From Fulvia fulva (Eukaryota > Ascomycota > Dothideomycetes > Mycosphaerellales > Mycosphaerellaceae): a stretch of DNA of 64,000 nt. The translations under genes were made by a program, and so were the position numbers. This document shows, one piece after another, positions 34,301 to 45,931 of this stretch. Numbering within the stretch: position 1 is the stretch's first letter; every line of letters begins with the position of its first letter. The notes beneath the pieces were generated by a model. The model worked only from the letters and a program-made list of their open reading frames with translations, was not told where the DNA came from and did no database searches. The stretch lies in the NCBI RefSeq assembly GCF_020509005.1, contig NC_063015.1, positions 4,898,001 to 4,962,000 of the forward strand. The letters run 5' to 3'.

Positions 34301-34741
34301 GTTGAAGTCTCCTAGCACGATGTGTTGGGAGTCACTCTGTAGGATGTCTAGCAGCTGTTGTAGTATGCCTAGCTAGGTGCTACTTCTGGAGCTGGGGGGT
34401 GGATTGTATACACTATGGATGTGGATGCTACCTTGGTTAGTGTTGAGTCTGACTAAGGTGATGTCTCCCCCTTCCTATTGGATTTGTTCCCAGCTGTCTG
34501 TTGCCATCTCTTTGCTGATGTACATGCATGTTCTAGGGGTGCCTTGTTTGGCTAGGAGTGTGTGATACCTTAGGTCGTTAGTAGTAGATGGTCTGTTAGA
34601 TTTGCTATTGATCTAAGGTTCCTAGACTGCAATGACTAGGTGTTTCTTTGGGTCCAGTGCTTAGAGAAAGCTTCTCTGGACCTTGTGCTGGCTTTTGTTG
34701 ACATTGTACTAGATAGTGGTAAGATTAGGTGTCTCAATCAT
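31301..34741 (-). pseudogene. LINE B copy 2 ORF2, endonuclease and reverse transcriptase
   Basis: Same 1147-codon frame as 6065-9505: ATG at 34741-34739, TGA at 31303-31301. Endonuclease SSDHLPIQVEF begins near 34081; the RT FVDDTNILAW box lies around 32660-32695. Stops are shared with copy 1. One visible amino-acid difference is MYPTP here versus MYPTS in copy 1 (33442-33428), where copy 1 has a C to T change before A. Confidence 0.9.
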
Positions 34742-35997
34742 GACTCATCTATGCTGGTCTCCTGCTAGTCTTCTCGTGCTTCCTGCTGCTAGCTGCTATT
34801 TAGGATTGTGGTAAGGTTGAGCCTGCTTTGTGACGGGTCTCTTCCTGCAACCACAATTGATTTTGGTCTACCTATAGCAGGGTGGCCTTGGGCCTGTGTG
34901 GTCTCTTCTGTTCTGCCTCTTTTCAGAGGGTTGTAGACAGTCCTTAGGGGTTCTTGGGTGATTGTCCCTGTCTGGAATCTGATAGGGGTGTTGATCCTGG
35001 CTTCTCTTGCCCTCCTCTTTGCCTCAATCCTAGCTGTGCAGTCTTGGGACCAGGAAGGGTGTTTCTTTCCACAGCATGCACATCTGGCTTCACTCTTTAG
35101 GGCTGTGCAATTCTGTACTTTGTGGCTACTAGCATAGTGGGAACAAGTGTCCTTTTGGCTTGGGCATCTAGTAGAGATATGACTATACTGTTAGCACTTG
35201 AAACATTGCAGTAGTCTGTGGGTGCTTCTATAGATTTCTGTGTCCATTCTTTCGCATTCCTAGAAGATGCCCTTGTCAAGCACGGTGTTTGCCTGTTCTA
35301 CAGTGCCTATCGAGAGCACTAGAGAAGACTCTCTCTTTGTGTCCTTTGTCTTTCTGTTGACCTATGCTGCTTTTGTGATCTGTAGCCCTGGGCATACAGC
35401 CTGGTTCTAGTCCTGTAGCCTCTTAAGGTCTCCTTCAATGTCAAACTTTGTAGTCATCCTATAGGCAATAACCATATTTTGTTAGTGTGAGACCTTAGCC
35501 GTCTTGCCTAGTTTGACTGTCCACTCCTTCTGTGTCTCTAGCCTCTTCCTGTCTTGCTCCTGTGCTGTGAACAGCTTAAGGACACCTCCCTTCTCTTTCC
35601 TAGCTCTAATGATGCCTTGTATCCCAATCTTCTGTATGATCTCCTTGCCTAACAGGCCCTCAATCTCTTTTAGCTCTTGCTGGTCGGAAATGTAGACCTT
35701 AATAGCTGTTTTCTAGGGGGGAGGGTTTTAGGATGCAACTGCTGCCCAGGTTGGTTAGCTTAGTTTCTGGCCTTCCTATGTCCTCTTCTTTGCTGCTGCT
35801 GCTACTGTCCTGTTAATGATCTGTCCTGTTTGGCTCCTTAGTGCCTTTAGCCCTCCAAGGAGCTCCAAAATCATCCCCTTAAGTGCTCTTTCTAGGTGCT
35901 CGCCATCTCCTGCCATTGCCATTGTTTCTGCCTTCCTACAGACCTCCTTCCACTCGTTACTCTCCTGCTCCTGGTCGTTTCCTGCGATCGCTATCAT
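34738..35997 (-). pseudogene. LINE B copy 2 ORF1, gag-like protein with zinc knuckles
   Basis: ATG 35997, TGA 34740-34738, overlapping the ORF2 ATG as ATGA exactly as in copy 1. The first 73 codons are open, further than in copy 1, because codon 9 is still CAG; the frame then meets a private TAG (cA to tA) in the KKRT.EG context. Zinc-knuckle region near 35210-35060. Otherwise as in copy 1. Confidence 0.88.
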
Positions 35998-36005
35998 CGT
36001 GTCAC

Positions 36006-38354
36006 ATAGGACCCTATATAGGGCCCCTCCTTCTCTATCCTAGCGCTACAATCGCCTAGTAGCCTAGTTAGCGACCCCGAGGCTAAGGCGCGTCTACTAG
36101 CTAGCAAGTTCTTCCCGCCCCTAGTCGAGGCTAATCTATACCATATGAATAGCTCTACTCCCCTAGCCCCTAGTATCGCGGTCTAATAGGAGGTGTCCGA
36201 GGGAGAAGTTGCCGCTATACTTAGGAAGTTACCGGCGAAGAAAGCCCCGGGGCCGGATAGGATCCTAAACGAGCTACTAAAGAAGTGTAGAGATTGACTA
36301 GCCCTAGTAGTCGTAGCGATCTTTAACGCCTGCCTATAGACCGGATACTACTCGATAGTATTTAAACAATCGACGATAGTAGTCCTACGTAAGCCGCAAA
36401 AGGATGACTATACGTAGGTGAAGTCGTACCGCCTAATTACGCTCCTTAATACTCTTAGGAAGGCGCTTAAGAAGCTAGTTATAACGAGACTCTCCGAGGC
36501 GGTAGAGGAATACTCCCTACTCCCGGACACCTAGATAGGTACGCGCCTATAGCGATCGACGCTATCCGCGATAGAACTTATCACCTCTTAGGTAAAGGCT
36601 ATCTAGTATAAGAATAGGGACAAGGTAGCATCCTTACTTAGTCTAGATATATTGGGAGCCTTCGACTACGTATTATACCCGCGGCTACTCTATATCCTAA
36701 GGTCGAAAGGACTCCCTAAGTAGCTTATTAACTTCGTACGGTCCTACCTCCAAAACCGTAGTACGTCGATCCTAGTCGGTTAGTATAAAAGCCTATTTTA
36801 AGCAGTCTATACTAGAATCCCGTAGGGCTTAACGCTAGTATCTATTCTGTTCCTCTTCTTTATAGCGATGCTACTCCTAGCCCTAGAATCCTAGAACACC
36901 GCTACGAGCGGCTTCGTAGACGACATAAACATCCTAGCGTAGTCTTTCTTAACTAAGGAGAACTATAGGCTACTAGAAGAGAAGCACAAGATCTACGAGG
37001 ACTAGGCTAGGAGGTACGGGGCTCGGTTTACCCTAGAAAAGTACAATCTAATACACTTTATACGCCGGCTACGGTTCTATAATATATAAGCTTCTATCTA
37101 GATATAGGGCTATACGACTAACCTAGCAAATAAGCTTAGGATCCTCGGACTATAGGTAGACCCGGCGCTACGGTAGAGGAAGTACGTATAGGCAATATTA
37201 CGGAAAGCTAAATAGAATATAGCATTATACTAGAGGCTCACTACGTCTATATAGGGGGCGGACCTCCGGTAGTTACGACTTCTATATACGGCTATTATAC
37301 GGCTAGTCCTTACCTATAGTAGCTAAGTATAGTCCTTAGGCGAGAGGGCCTACCTATTAAAGGGACTCGTCGCGCCGCTAGCGAAGATCTAACACTAATG
37401 CCTAAGGAAGGTCACCGGGGCATATAAGTCGACACTAATAAGGATACTTAAGTATAAGACCGCTATACCGCCGATCGACCTATATATCTAGGGACTACGG
37501 ACCTCCTACTTAGGCAAGTCGGCATAGTACCTAGTATAGAAGGTCATCGCTAGTGTAGTTATAAGGGCCCGCGAATTAGTACTAGCGTATAAGGGCATTC
37601 GACCCGGAAACGAGCCGAACTACCGGGTAAGGGACGAATAGCTAGTAATACGATAGGAAGGTAAGAAGTTGTTTATAGAGCAACTATAGAAGGAGAGGTA
37701 GAACGACTAGGGTGTAGGGCATAGTGGACGCCTATAGCTAGCGGGACAACCTAAGGAATAGTTAGCTACGAAGTCCGCGGTCAAGTACCCCTAAAGCTTA
37801 TCTACTACCGCCTTACGAGGGTATAGAGTAGTATAGCAACCTAACTACGAAGCGAACACATCGGCCTCTAGGGGTACCTATTATAGAGGAAGGTTCTAGG
37901 ATACACAAATACTAGCTGCCCCTACGGCTATTACTCCTAGAACGTACGGTACGTACTCCTCGTCTATCCGAGGTGGTCGCTAGGAAGGGGGGAGTAGATA
38001 GTAAAGGCGAGGAACCGGACGATTAGGGCACTTCTTAATAACGTTAAGGACCTACGGCGTATTACGAACTAGATACTAGAGAAGGGCTAGCTAGAACAGT
38101 ACCGCCTAGTAGGAGTAGTATAGGAAGAGAGGATATAGCGTAGCGCGACGAGACTAGCTAGGAGCGGGGGCTAACGGGGTAGTAATATAGACTACGTACG
38201 TTTAGAGGGAAAGCTAATCTAGATAAGGAGTAGTCGGGGGCGGGAAGGGTTTTCACCTATTAGGGTTTCCCTTTATATATAATAATAGATATATACCTAT
38301 ATAGGCCGAATAGGGTCCTAGAACAGGGGAATAATAATCTATCTATCTATCTAT
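36006..38354 (+). mobile_element. LINE A copy 2, right part (ORF2 RT to 3' tail)
   Basis: Resumes after LINE B copy 2 with the duplicated target and follows LINE A copy 1 from about 23565 to 25915. It retains the 49-bp segment lost in the copies at 54260 and 61215. The RT catalytic box reads GFVDDINIL (near 36911-36940). Heavy RIP; TAG/TAA throughout. It ends with an (ATCT)n tail at 38354. The right flank (gypsy-3) does not match the left flank (gypsy-2) and I find no target duplication. Confidence 0.87.
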
Positions 38355-39532
38355 TTCACGGCCCGTAGACCGGTAAGTATATACACCTATACGTAAGCTA
38401 TCCTAGGGTTACTAGGCGCGCCCTTACTTACTAGGGTGGTTAGTCGTCTATATTTTAGTAGCTAATAAGGGGGGGGGTTCAAGTATATACCCGGTAGTAT
38501 TATTAGTACATTTTAGTAAAATTAAGGTTAAGGTCGACTCGAAGTCGAAATCTCAAGGTATTAAGGCACCTAAGGTTAAGGTTCTTAGTATTAAGCAAAG
38601 TAAGTATAACGTTACGAGTAAGGTTACGGTTATAAATAAGGTTATAAGTTTTAGTTATATCTTTATCGAGGTTCGAGTCGTTTACTAGTATTAGAGCTAG
38701 CTAAGAGTTACTAGAAAGTCTAACAAAGGTATATAGGCCTTATAGGAGGCTATAATCCTAGAAGGGATAGAAGACTTAGATAGCGACGAAGATAACACCC
38801 TGGAGGCTTTAAGCTCTAATAAGGGTAAGGAAAGGGTACGACGAAATGACTAAGAAGAGGATAACTTAAATAAGGGTACTATAACGTTAGGAATGCCCTA
38901 TAGTCCGGATACGATAGTAGCCTTGTTTAGCCGTCTTACTATTACTATAGAAAATGTAGGATCTCGCTTCCCTACTCTAGAGAGTCCGGAAAACCCCCTC
39001 TTTAATAGTAGGAACGCTACTAAGTTCTAGGAGAAGTTCAATAATCTTATAGACTAGTATCTACTAAGGCTATTAATCAAGAAAGACAACTTCTAGGGTC
39101 GTTTCGAGCGTAACTACGAGACCACTATCCGACGTTTAGTAATAAGGTTAGAGGGATAGTAAGTAAGGCGGAGTACCTTTAGGAGGTCCTTCTTAGCTAA
39201 ATTTTCGAGATTCGATACCTATTCGATATTAGGAAGTCGAGAATATCTTAAAGAGATAGTCCGGGCCGAGAAAGGGAAAAGCCCTAAGGAATACGATATA
39301 AAGGAGTTTATTTGTCTCTTCGTAGCCTCGAGTGACCTAATTAATCCCGAAGACCTCGATAATAGCTCCCGTAGCCGTCTTCTACTTTAGGAGCTCCTAG
39401 AGTTAGTTACTAAGGCAGTTTATAAGAAATGTAGACTCTATCCGAAGTAGCCTAAGAAGTTTCGGCGCTTTTAAAAGATACTAGACGAGGCGATAAGTAT
39501 CGCTAATAGTAAAGAAGGATAGAAGGCCGTAT
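38355..39532 (+). pseudogene. RIP-degraded gypsy-3 gag remnant
   Basis: After about 120 bp of non-coding sequence with a G-run at 38470, a frame with TAG stops reads as a Lys/Ser-rich N-terminus (KVKVDSKSKSQGIKAPKVKV). It then reads as a gag-like domain: NATKF.EKFNNLID, GRFERNYETTIRRLVIRLEG, FSRFDTYSILGSREYL (about 39010-39250), close to fungal gypsy gag sequences of the FLEKFE type. It is interrupted at 39533 by a gypsy-1 LTR. Pol is not seen. Confidence 0.65.
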
Positions 39533-39730
39533 TATTACGAGATAGCCCTTTTTACGAACTACCTCGTAATATAGTATCGTCGGCCGTACGCCCGCGCGCT
39601 AGCGGCCGCTAGTACCCGCTAGCTCGATTCGCGCGACTTTATCTTCTCGCGCTTCTCGCGCTCTCTTAGATAGCTCGCGTAACTATATATATCTTTACCC
39701 GACCCTATTATAGTACTCTCGCCCGTAATA
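39533..39730 (+). repeat. 5' LTR of gypsy-1B
   Basis: 198 bp, TATTACGAG...CGTAATA, matching the 3' LTR of gypsy-1A at 17380-17577. The initial TG is here TA by RIP. It is followed by gypsy-1 leader and, after LINE D, by gag-pol on the same strand, so it reads as the 5' LTR and not a solo LTR. Confidence 0.82.
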
Positions 39731-40062
39731 GTTAGTTACGCCTACCTACGAGTAGAGAGCTAACCTCTACGTACGACACTAAGACCGTACGAGACAATAC
39801 GATAGTACTAGACCGTACGATTAATTCGTAATAATAGAGAACGCTAACGAGGCCTCTCGACGCCCTCCCCTACGACCTTTAAGTATACGACCTACCGCCG
39901 CTACTTAGCGATAGTAGTACCTATATTGTACGCCCTCTATCCTAGCCGAGTTACTAACCGGAGACCCCTAGAACCTAGAACTTCATAACTAGCTCAACTT
40001 AATCCTTAGCGATAGTATATATCCGGTTCGCGTAAGTAGGATATAGTATAAGTAAGGAAATA
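39731..40062 (+). other. Leader of gypsy-1B between LTR and LINE D insertion
   Basis: RIPed sequence, short residual frames only. A primer-binding site is expected at its left end, but I could not assign the tRNA. It ends with the target duplication taagtaaggaaata (40049-40062), repeated at 45932-45945 on the far side of LINE D. Confidence 0.6.
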
Positions 40063-43000
40063 AATAAATAAATAAATAAATACATTTGGAATGCCTATCT
40101 AGCTCCTAAAAGGTCTACGAGGCCGGGGGCTATTAAGGAAGAGAGAGGGGAAAACCGTCGTACGGGGAAAAACCCTCTTTAGGTATTAGTAAATTCTCTC
40201 TATTACTTATCGGTTAATCTGTCGTACTAGAAGCGGTAAGTACTAGGTAGTTAGCCGCCCCGGAGTACTAATCTGCCCGGTACCTAGGAACGAGTGTTAG
40301 TAGCTAGCCGACTATCGAGTAGACGACAGGTCGACTATAAGTAGAGGCGGGTCGCCTATCGAGTAGGAGACAGGTCGACCGTCGAGCAGAGAACGAGCTA
40401 GCCGTCGAGTAGACGACGAGTCGACCCTTCCGGGCTCCTATACTCTATTAGTACCCCTATCGCTATTCCTCCTATCTCGGGGTCGCTATAGGCTACGGTC
40501 TACCCGTATACGTAGTCGTCGGTACCGCCGGAGTCCTACTACGTCTATAGATAGGGCGCCTTCGAAGGCTTCCTAGAGCTCTCCCTCCTAGGCTATCTCC
40601 CCTATTCTTACTACTATCTCACCCGCTATCTAGAACTACTATAGTAGGCCGGTCCGTATTACTATTCGTACCGCTACTCGTATCCTACGCGCTATACCTA
40701 TTATATATTAGAAGTCTATAGCCCTAGTCTCGAGGCGTATTACCTACCGGGCTTCTATAAAGCGTAGGTAGAATAGTACGACGTGTTTCGGCGTCTAGAC
40801 ACGTCTATATTCGTATAGGCTACTATCTACTTCCGGTACCTTTCGGCGGTATAGATAGTCCTTAAACCTAATATATTCCGAGCGGAGTAGTATCGCGACT
40901 GTTACCTATAGGCGGGTAAGGGCTCGAAAGAGCATTACCCTATCTCGGCTAATAGGTCCTGTCTTCGCCGCTACCTCGTCTTCTCGTCGGTATACTCGTC
41001 GCCGTAGTAGTTACCCGTTCGGGTGCCGTTCGCCTTTCTTCTAGCGCTCGTTCTAGATTCCCTATATCTATCTACGGACCGCGTTTACTATAGCCTTCCG
41101 TTCTTCGCGTCCCTATCCCGCTCCTATTACTAGTATACTACTAGCTAGGGCCTATACGCGGAACTTTACTATCGGGGTTTATTACGTATCTAGCTACCGC
41201 TAGGCCTATAATCCTATCTTCTTTTTAGGCGCTATAGATCGAAGGCTTGTCGTAATCGCCTAGTACGCCGCGCGGATATCGCTCCCTACCTTACTATTAG
41301 CCGTCTAGAGCGTATAGCCTATAGCGAGCTATTAGAGTGTTACGGTCTAAAAGGTAGGAGAAGCTTATTTGTCAGACAAGCGAAGAACGAGGGGAGATCA
41401 CTAGGCAGCCAGTGTATTGGAGTCACTTAGGTCACTCGTGAACGAGGTGACTTAGGGTCACTCGTGAACGAGGTGACTCAGGGTCACTTAGGTCACTCGT
41501 GAGCGAGGTGACCGCGCCAAGACATAGTACTATATAGACGACGCTCCTTTGTAAGTAGATAGGAGCCTCGTGCTCAACTCATTTTAAGTATATACTATAT
41601 ACTGTTTGGGACCACTACCTTCTTAACGAGTCAGAGACATCACTGCAAAGATCCAAGCCCGGTTGGGATAACGTACAGCGGTTCCTAACATAGAGGTAGA
41701 GGTCTCGTAGCGTAATCTACGTATCCGCTTCTAGGACCTACGTCGGTATAGTACGGTATACCCCGGTCGCCCTACGTAAACATTCGTTTTATACGTTTTG
41801 AATCTACTTTATCTAGCTAGTCGCGTAGGATAGATACTAGACTAGTACCCTAAAGGTGATCGCCTGTCGGACGATAGAGCTATATAGCTAGCGTACCTTT
41901 ATAAAGGCTACGCCCTATATAGAGGCCGCGAGGCGTATAACTAAGGCTTTGTTCTAGTCCCCCCGCTACCGGAGCTACTTTAGGTAGGCGTACTACCGGA
42001 GTTACGTATCTACTTAGAATCCTAGGACCCGGATAGATAGCTATAGAGTAATCTAGCTTACGCCGGTCCCGGCCTCGATCGTAGCTTAGAGGTTATACTT
42101 CTTCGGGGTCCTCGTAAGGTAGATTATCTAGTACTTCTTAGGTACGAAGACTACCCCGTATCGCGCTACCTATTCGTTATATACCTCGAGCGCCGCTTCG
42201 AGTTAGCGGTAGTTAGTCTCGGTTAAGTCGCTATATATTAGGATGTTTATATTATCGACAAAGCCTATATAGGAGTTAGTACCGTCGGCGCTTCCCCTAA
42301 GTAGCGGGAGGAGCGTAGAGGCGAAGAAAAGGAAGGGGATTAGAGAGAGCGATAAGCCCTACGGGATCCCCGTTTCCGTAGGCCGTATCTAAGGTTTACG
42401 CTACTTCCCTAGAACGAGCTACGTAGACCGGTTACTAAGGAAGGACTTAACGAACGCGACGAGCTAGCTAGGCAGACCTTTCGCCCGGAGGTTATAGAGT
42501 AGTCGGGCGTAGGAAACTTTGTCGAACGCCCCCGAGATATCGAGGGATAGTAGGGTAGCGACCTATTATCGGCGTATTACCTAGATTATATAAACCTATT
42601 CCGTAACGAGTTCTAGGGCGGTCGTCGTAGACCGCCCTAGTCGGGCTCCTATCTACTCGGCTAGGAGGAGCTAGTACTCCTCGGCTAGCTTAGAGATACG
42701 ATTAGCTACGATACGCTCTAGCGCCTTACCGATTATACTAAGTAGGGCTATCGGGCGGTAGGCCTTCCTTAACGTCGTATCTAGCCTTACCCTCCTTACG
42801 GAGGACGACTATACTCGAGTACCGGAAGGGGGTCGGTACGTATAACTACTAGAGGTATACCGTAAATAGCCCCGCGAGGTATAGGGCGAGCGTCTAGCGG
42901 TAGTACTTAAGGAATCGGTTAGGGATCTTATCTAGTCCTAGGGCCTTATCTAGTAGCGCCGCTTTTAGTAGTATTAGTACCTCCGCCTCCGTTACTTCTT

Positions 43001-45931
43001 AGCTAGTCTCGAGCTCCGTTAGGTATACGAAGCCTTCGATATCGTCGAGTCGGGTAGTAACCGGAGGAGGGAAGAACGCCTCTACTAGCGCGTCGGCTCT
43101 ACCTTACTAGGCTTCCTAGAGGACCCCTTACCTATTACGGATAGGTAGGAACTATAGTAGTAGTAGCGGCGTCTCCGGCTTCCTCGTACGCTTCTACTTA
43201 ACGGGCTTCTAGACCTTACTTCGGTCTCCTATAACTTCACGGACGGCGTTACGCTACGTAATATTACCCTAGCGCCTAATAATCCTACCCTTCTCGTTAT
43301 CTAGTCGGCGGTATCGGGCGTATATAGCGTCCTATTTTGTCTCGTTCTACCGGCGCCGCGCCGCTACTATAATATAGACTATGTCTACGCATTCCTACGA
43401 CTAGGCTAGCGTCGCGTACTTCGAGGGTCGGGTATAGGGGATCTTGTCCCGGATTACTCTTACTATATACTACTATAGGCTCCCTATCGCCGTATCGATT
43501 TCCGCCTCTACGCGGAGGGGTACCGGCGGTACGAGGGCCGTTATTCGTTCTTTTAGTACCTAATTAATCCCCTTCTAGTCCGCTCTCTTCTACTAAGGCC
43601 GTAGTTCTAGGGCTAGTAGCGCCTATAGGTATATTACGTCGAACGTCGTACGGATAGCTAGGTAGTCTAGATAGCCGCTATCGAGTTCTAGGTCCGTATC
43701 GTAGAAGATAGTCCGCTAGGCTATCTACTATATTACGAAGGTTAGGTTAAGCGTCTAGGTCGTATTTTTCTACTAATACGTAGCCGTGCCTACGGAAAGT
43801 ACTAGGCTAATACCGGATCCCTCTACTAGACCGATAAGCGCGTCTACGGCGCTATAGGCCGAGAGTACGCTATTGCCTCCCTATCTTAGGTAGTAGAGGT
43901 TGAGGTCGCCGACTAGGATATATATATTAGCTTGCTCTTAGAGAGCTTCTTAGAGCTAGTAGAGGGTAGCCGACTAGCTATCGTCTTCTATCGAGCCTAG
44001 TACTAAGTACGGGTTATAGGCGTTATAGATAGCTATTGTCTTGCCTTCGGTAAGGCGTAGCTATAGAGAGGCTATGTCGCTAGAGTAGGTATAGGTCGTC
44101 TACGTTATTATCGCGATTTCTTTACTTACGTAGAAGTAGACCCGCGCTACCGGCTAGTCGCCTTAGGGTACTATAAGGTAGTATCTCGGGTCTATAAGTA
44201 TCGTCTTTCCGTTTGTCTACTACTCTTAGATAGCAACTTTATAGTGCCGGCTAGGGTGTAGTAGGCTAAGGAGTAGCTTCTAGGCCTTGTCCTTACTCTT
44301 ATTAGCGTTATACTATACGATAGTTAGCTAGGTAAGCGTACTATTTATAGTTAGACTATTATGTTAGCTATAGTTCTCCCTTCTACCTCCGTAGGTTTAG
44401 TACTATATTGTCGTCCTCGTCGCCCTCGCCCTCGCCTTCGTTATCCTATCGCGGGGCCGGCGTCGCTAGCGTAGCTACCGGTAAGGGCGCGCTACCTCCG
44501 TAGGGGCGGAATATCGTCGTATCGAGGCGCGTCTGTCCGAGGCCCTAAGCCCGGGGGTCGGTAAGCGCTAGTCGGCCTACTCCGTATATTAAGCGTCTAT
44601 CGCTATTTAGCCTCCTCTTCTTACTCCTATATATAACCGGCTAGAAGCCGTCGGCGTTAACTCTTAGACGGTATAGTACTATCGCTATTCCTCCTCTTTC
44701 CTACCGTATACCTAGGCGCGCTCCTACCGCCTATTCCGCTACCTACCTCTTTACTCTATATCCGCCTATCTACGCCTTATAGTCCCCGCCGTAGTTAGCG
44801 TACTTACTTATCTTAGGGTAGGGGTATTCGCGGGTATTATATACCTTCGCGTAGTAGCTATAGTAGGTCTCCTACCTATAATACTTTATAGTGTGCCCAA
44901 ATCCCTAGTACCGGAAGCACTAGGTTACTATATAGGTATAGTCGTACTTTTTAACGTAGTAGTACGAGTAGGCTAGGACTAGTCCCTTCTCTATAGCCTA
45001 GATCCTCTAGCTATTATACTTAAACGCGAGTACGAGCGACGAGTGTTTCCGCTCTATTCGTTCCGGCTTCTTTAGCTAGTACGCCCGGGTAATAATAAGG
45101 CCTAGGATAGTAGCCTAGTTGTCCTTTACGATAGCCTCTCCTATCGCTACCGGACTAGTATCTACTAGGAAGGTATTAACTCGGACACCGTATATAAGGG
45201 CCTAGTATACTAGCGCGACCGGCGCTACGCTCTTCGCGTTTAGTACCTCGACCGCCTAGGCTACGCTCTATAGTAGCGTCGGTCTCCCCGCTATAGTTAC
45301 GAGCGTATAGCGTACATCTCTACTCTTTAGCTTCTAGGCTATAATAATGTCTTGTTTACTAGCCTATCGCGCCTACTCTACGAGGCTTTAGTACAATAGT
45401 ACCGCTACCCGCTCTCTTTCTTTAGGGTTGTCTATATATATCGTGGCCTTATACTAAACTAGCCTAACGCGGTACGTTAGTTACTCTACGGCTACTATAG
45501 CCGCTTAGGTATATATCGCCGGCCTAGCTCTTCCTAGCGCCTAGATCTCCCGTAGGAGGTCCGCGTTCGTTACTTTCTTTACTAGCGCTAGCGCCTTCGT
45601 CGCCCGTAGTAGCTCCTAGATCGCTTTAGCTAAGCTCTCGAGGAGGCTACTGATCGCGCGTTCGTAGGGCAGATTAGCGCTCGCGAGGGTAGCTATAATT
45701 TCGTATATAATCGCGGTATATTCTACCGTATCTATACCGTGTTTCGTATACTAGTTCTTCTAGTTAGTAGCTTACGGTTATTATAGTCGTTATAGTAAAT
45801 AGTCTCCGTGTTTCGTTTCTCCCGGGCGCGTCGTCGCTCCGCGCGTTTCCCTTCGTTTGCCGCCTTTCGAGGGCGCTCTTTACTTTTACGACGCTATCGC
45901 CCCTTCGTTTATTATCGTCTATATTTTACGT
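40063..45931 (-). mobile_element. LINE D, RIP-degraded non-LTR retrotransposon with (TTTA)n tail
   Basis: Bounded by the 14-bp repeat taagtaaggaaata. The left end is the 3' tail, a run of aaat units on the plus strand, unlike the (ATCT)n tail of LINE A-C. On the minus strand: a gag-like ORF1 with a zinc knuckle (CFRY.GFGHTIKY, about 44925-44888, one Cys now Tyr); endonuclease between about 44400 and 43600; RT with LLSLDISGAFDKVSYARLL (about 42552-42500), GIP.GLSLSLIPFLFFAS (about 42380-42320) and GFVDNINIL (about 42265-42240, second catalytic Asp now Asn). CpG-rich but nearly CpA-free, with many TAG/TAA. A RIP-free island of 0.3 kb sits inside at 41370-41690. It interrupts gypsy-1B between leader and gag. 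Confidence 0.85.
41370..41690. repeat. RIP-free 321-bp island with palindromic repeats, candidate solo LTR
   Basis: Runs from TGTCAGACAAGCG to GGTTCCTAACA (TG...CA). CpA and TpG are normal here, unlike the LINE D sequence on both sides. It contains three ~23-bp units, each a near-palindrome with arms GGTCACTCGT and ACGAGGTGAC (41430-41452, 41456-41478, 41491-41513), plus partial units. TGACTCA, a Gcn4/AP-1 type site, occurs at 41474-41480, and a ctatatag TATA-like box near 41530. I see no clear 5-bp target duplication, so the solo-LTR call is tentative. At this length it would be shorter than the ~400-bp minimum reported for RIP in Neurospora. Confidence 0.55.

Larger units (their letters stand above)
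31158..36005 (-). mobile_element. LINE B copy 2 (Tad1-like, 5' end 75 bp shorter)
   Basis: Reverse-strand copy of 4801-9649, flanked by the 15-16-bp duplication ataggaccctatatag (31142-31157 and 36006-36021), so it arrived by its own target-primed insertion. No insertion or deletion separates it from copy 1 across both ORFs: ATG, ATGA overlap and TGA fall exactly at the predicted offsets. The differences I find are few and all C/T (G/A) in CpA context; some are private to each copy (for example codon 9 of ORF1 is Gln here, TAG in copy 1). Most TAG/TAA codons are shared. It sits inside LINE A copy 2 in the opposite orientation and is far less RIPed than its host. Confidence 0.93.

Noticed and set aside
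39533..39730. Solo LTR of gypsy-1
   Set aside because: Leader and gag-pol of the same family follow on the same strand once LINE D is set aside, so it is the 5' LTR of an element.
41421..41513. Repeats at 41430-41513 as a CRISPR array
   Set aside because: Only three units, near-palindromic, with spacers of 3-12 bp, in a fungal transposon context.
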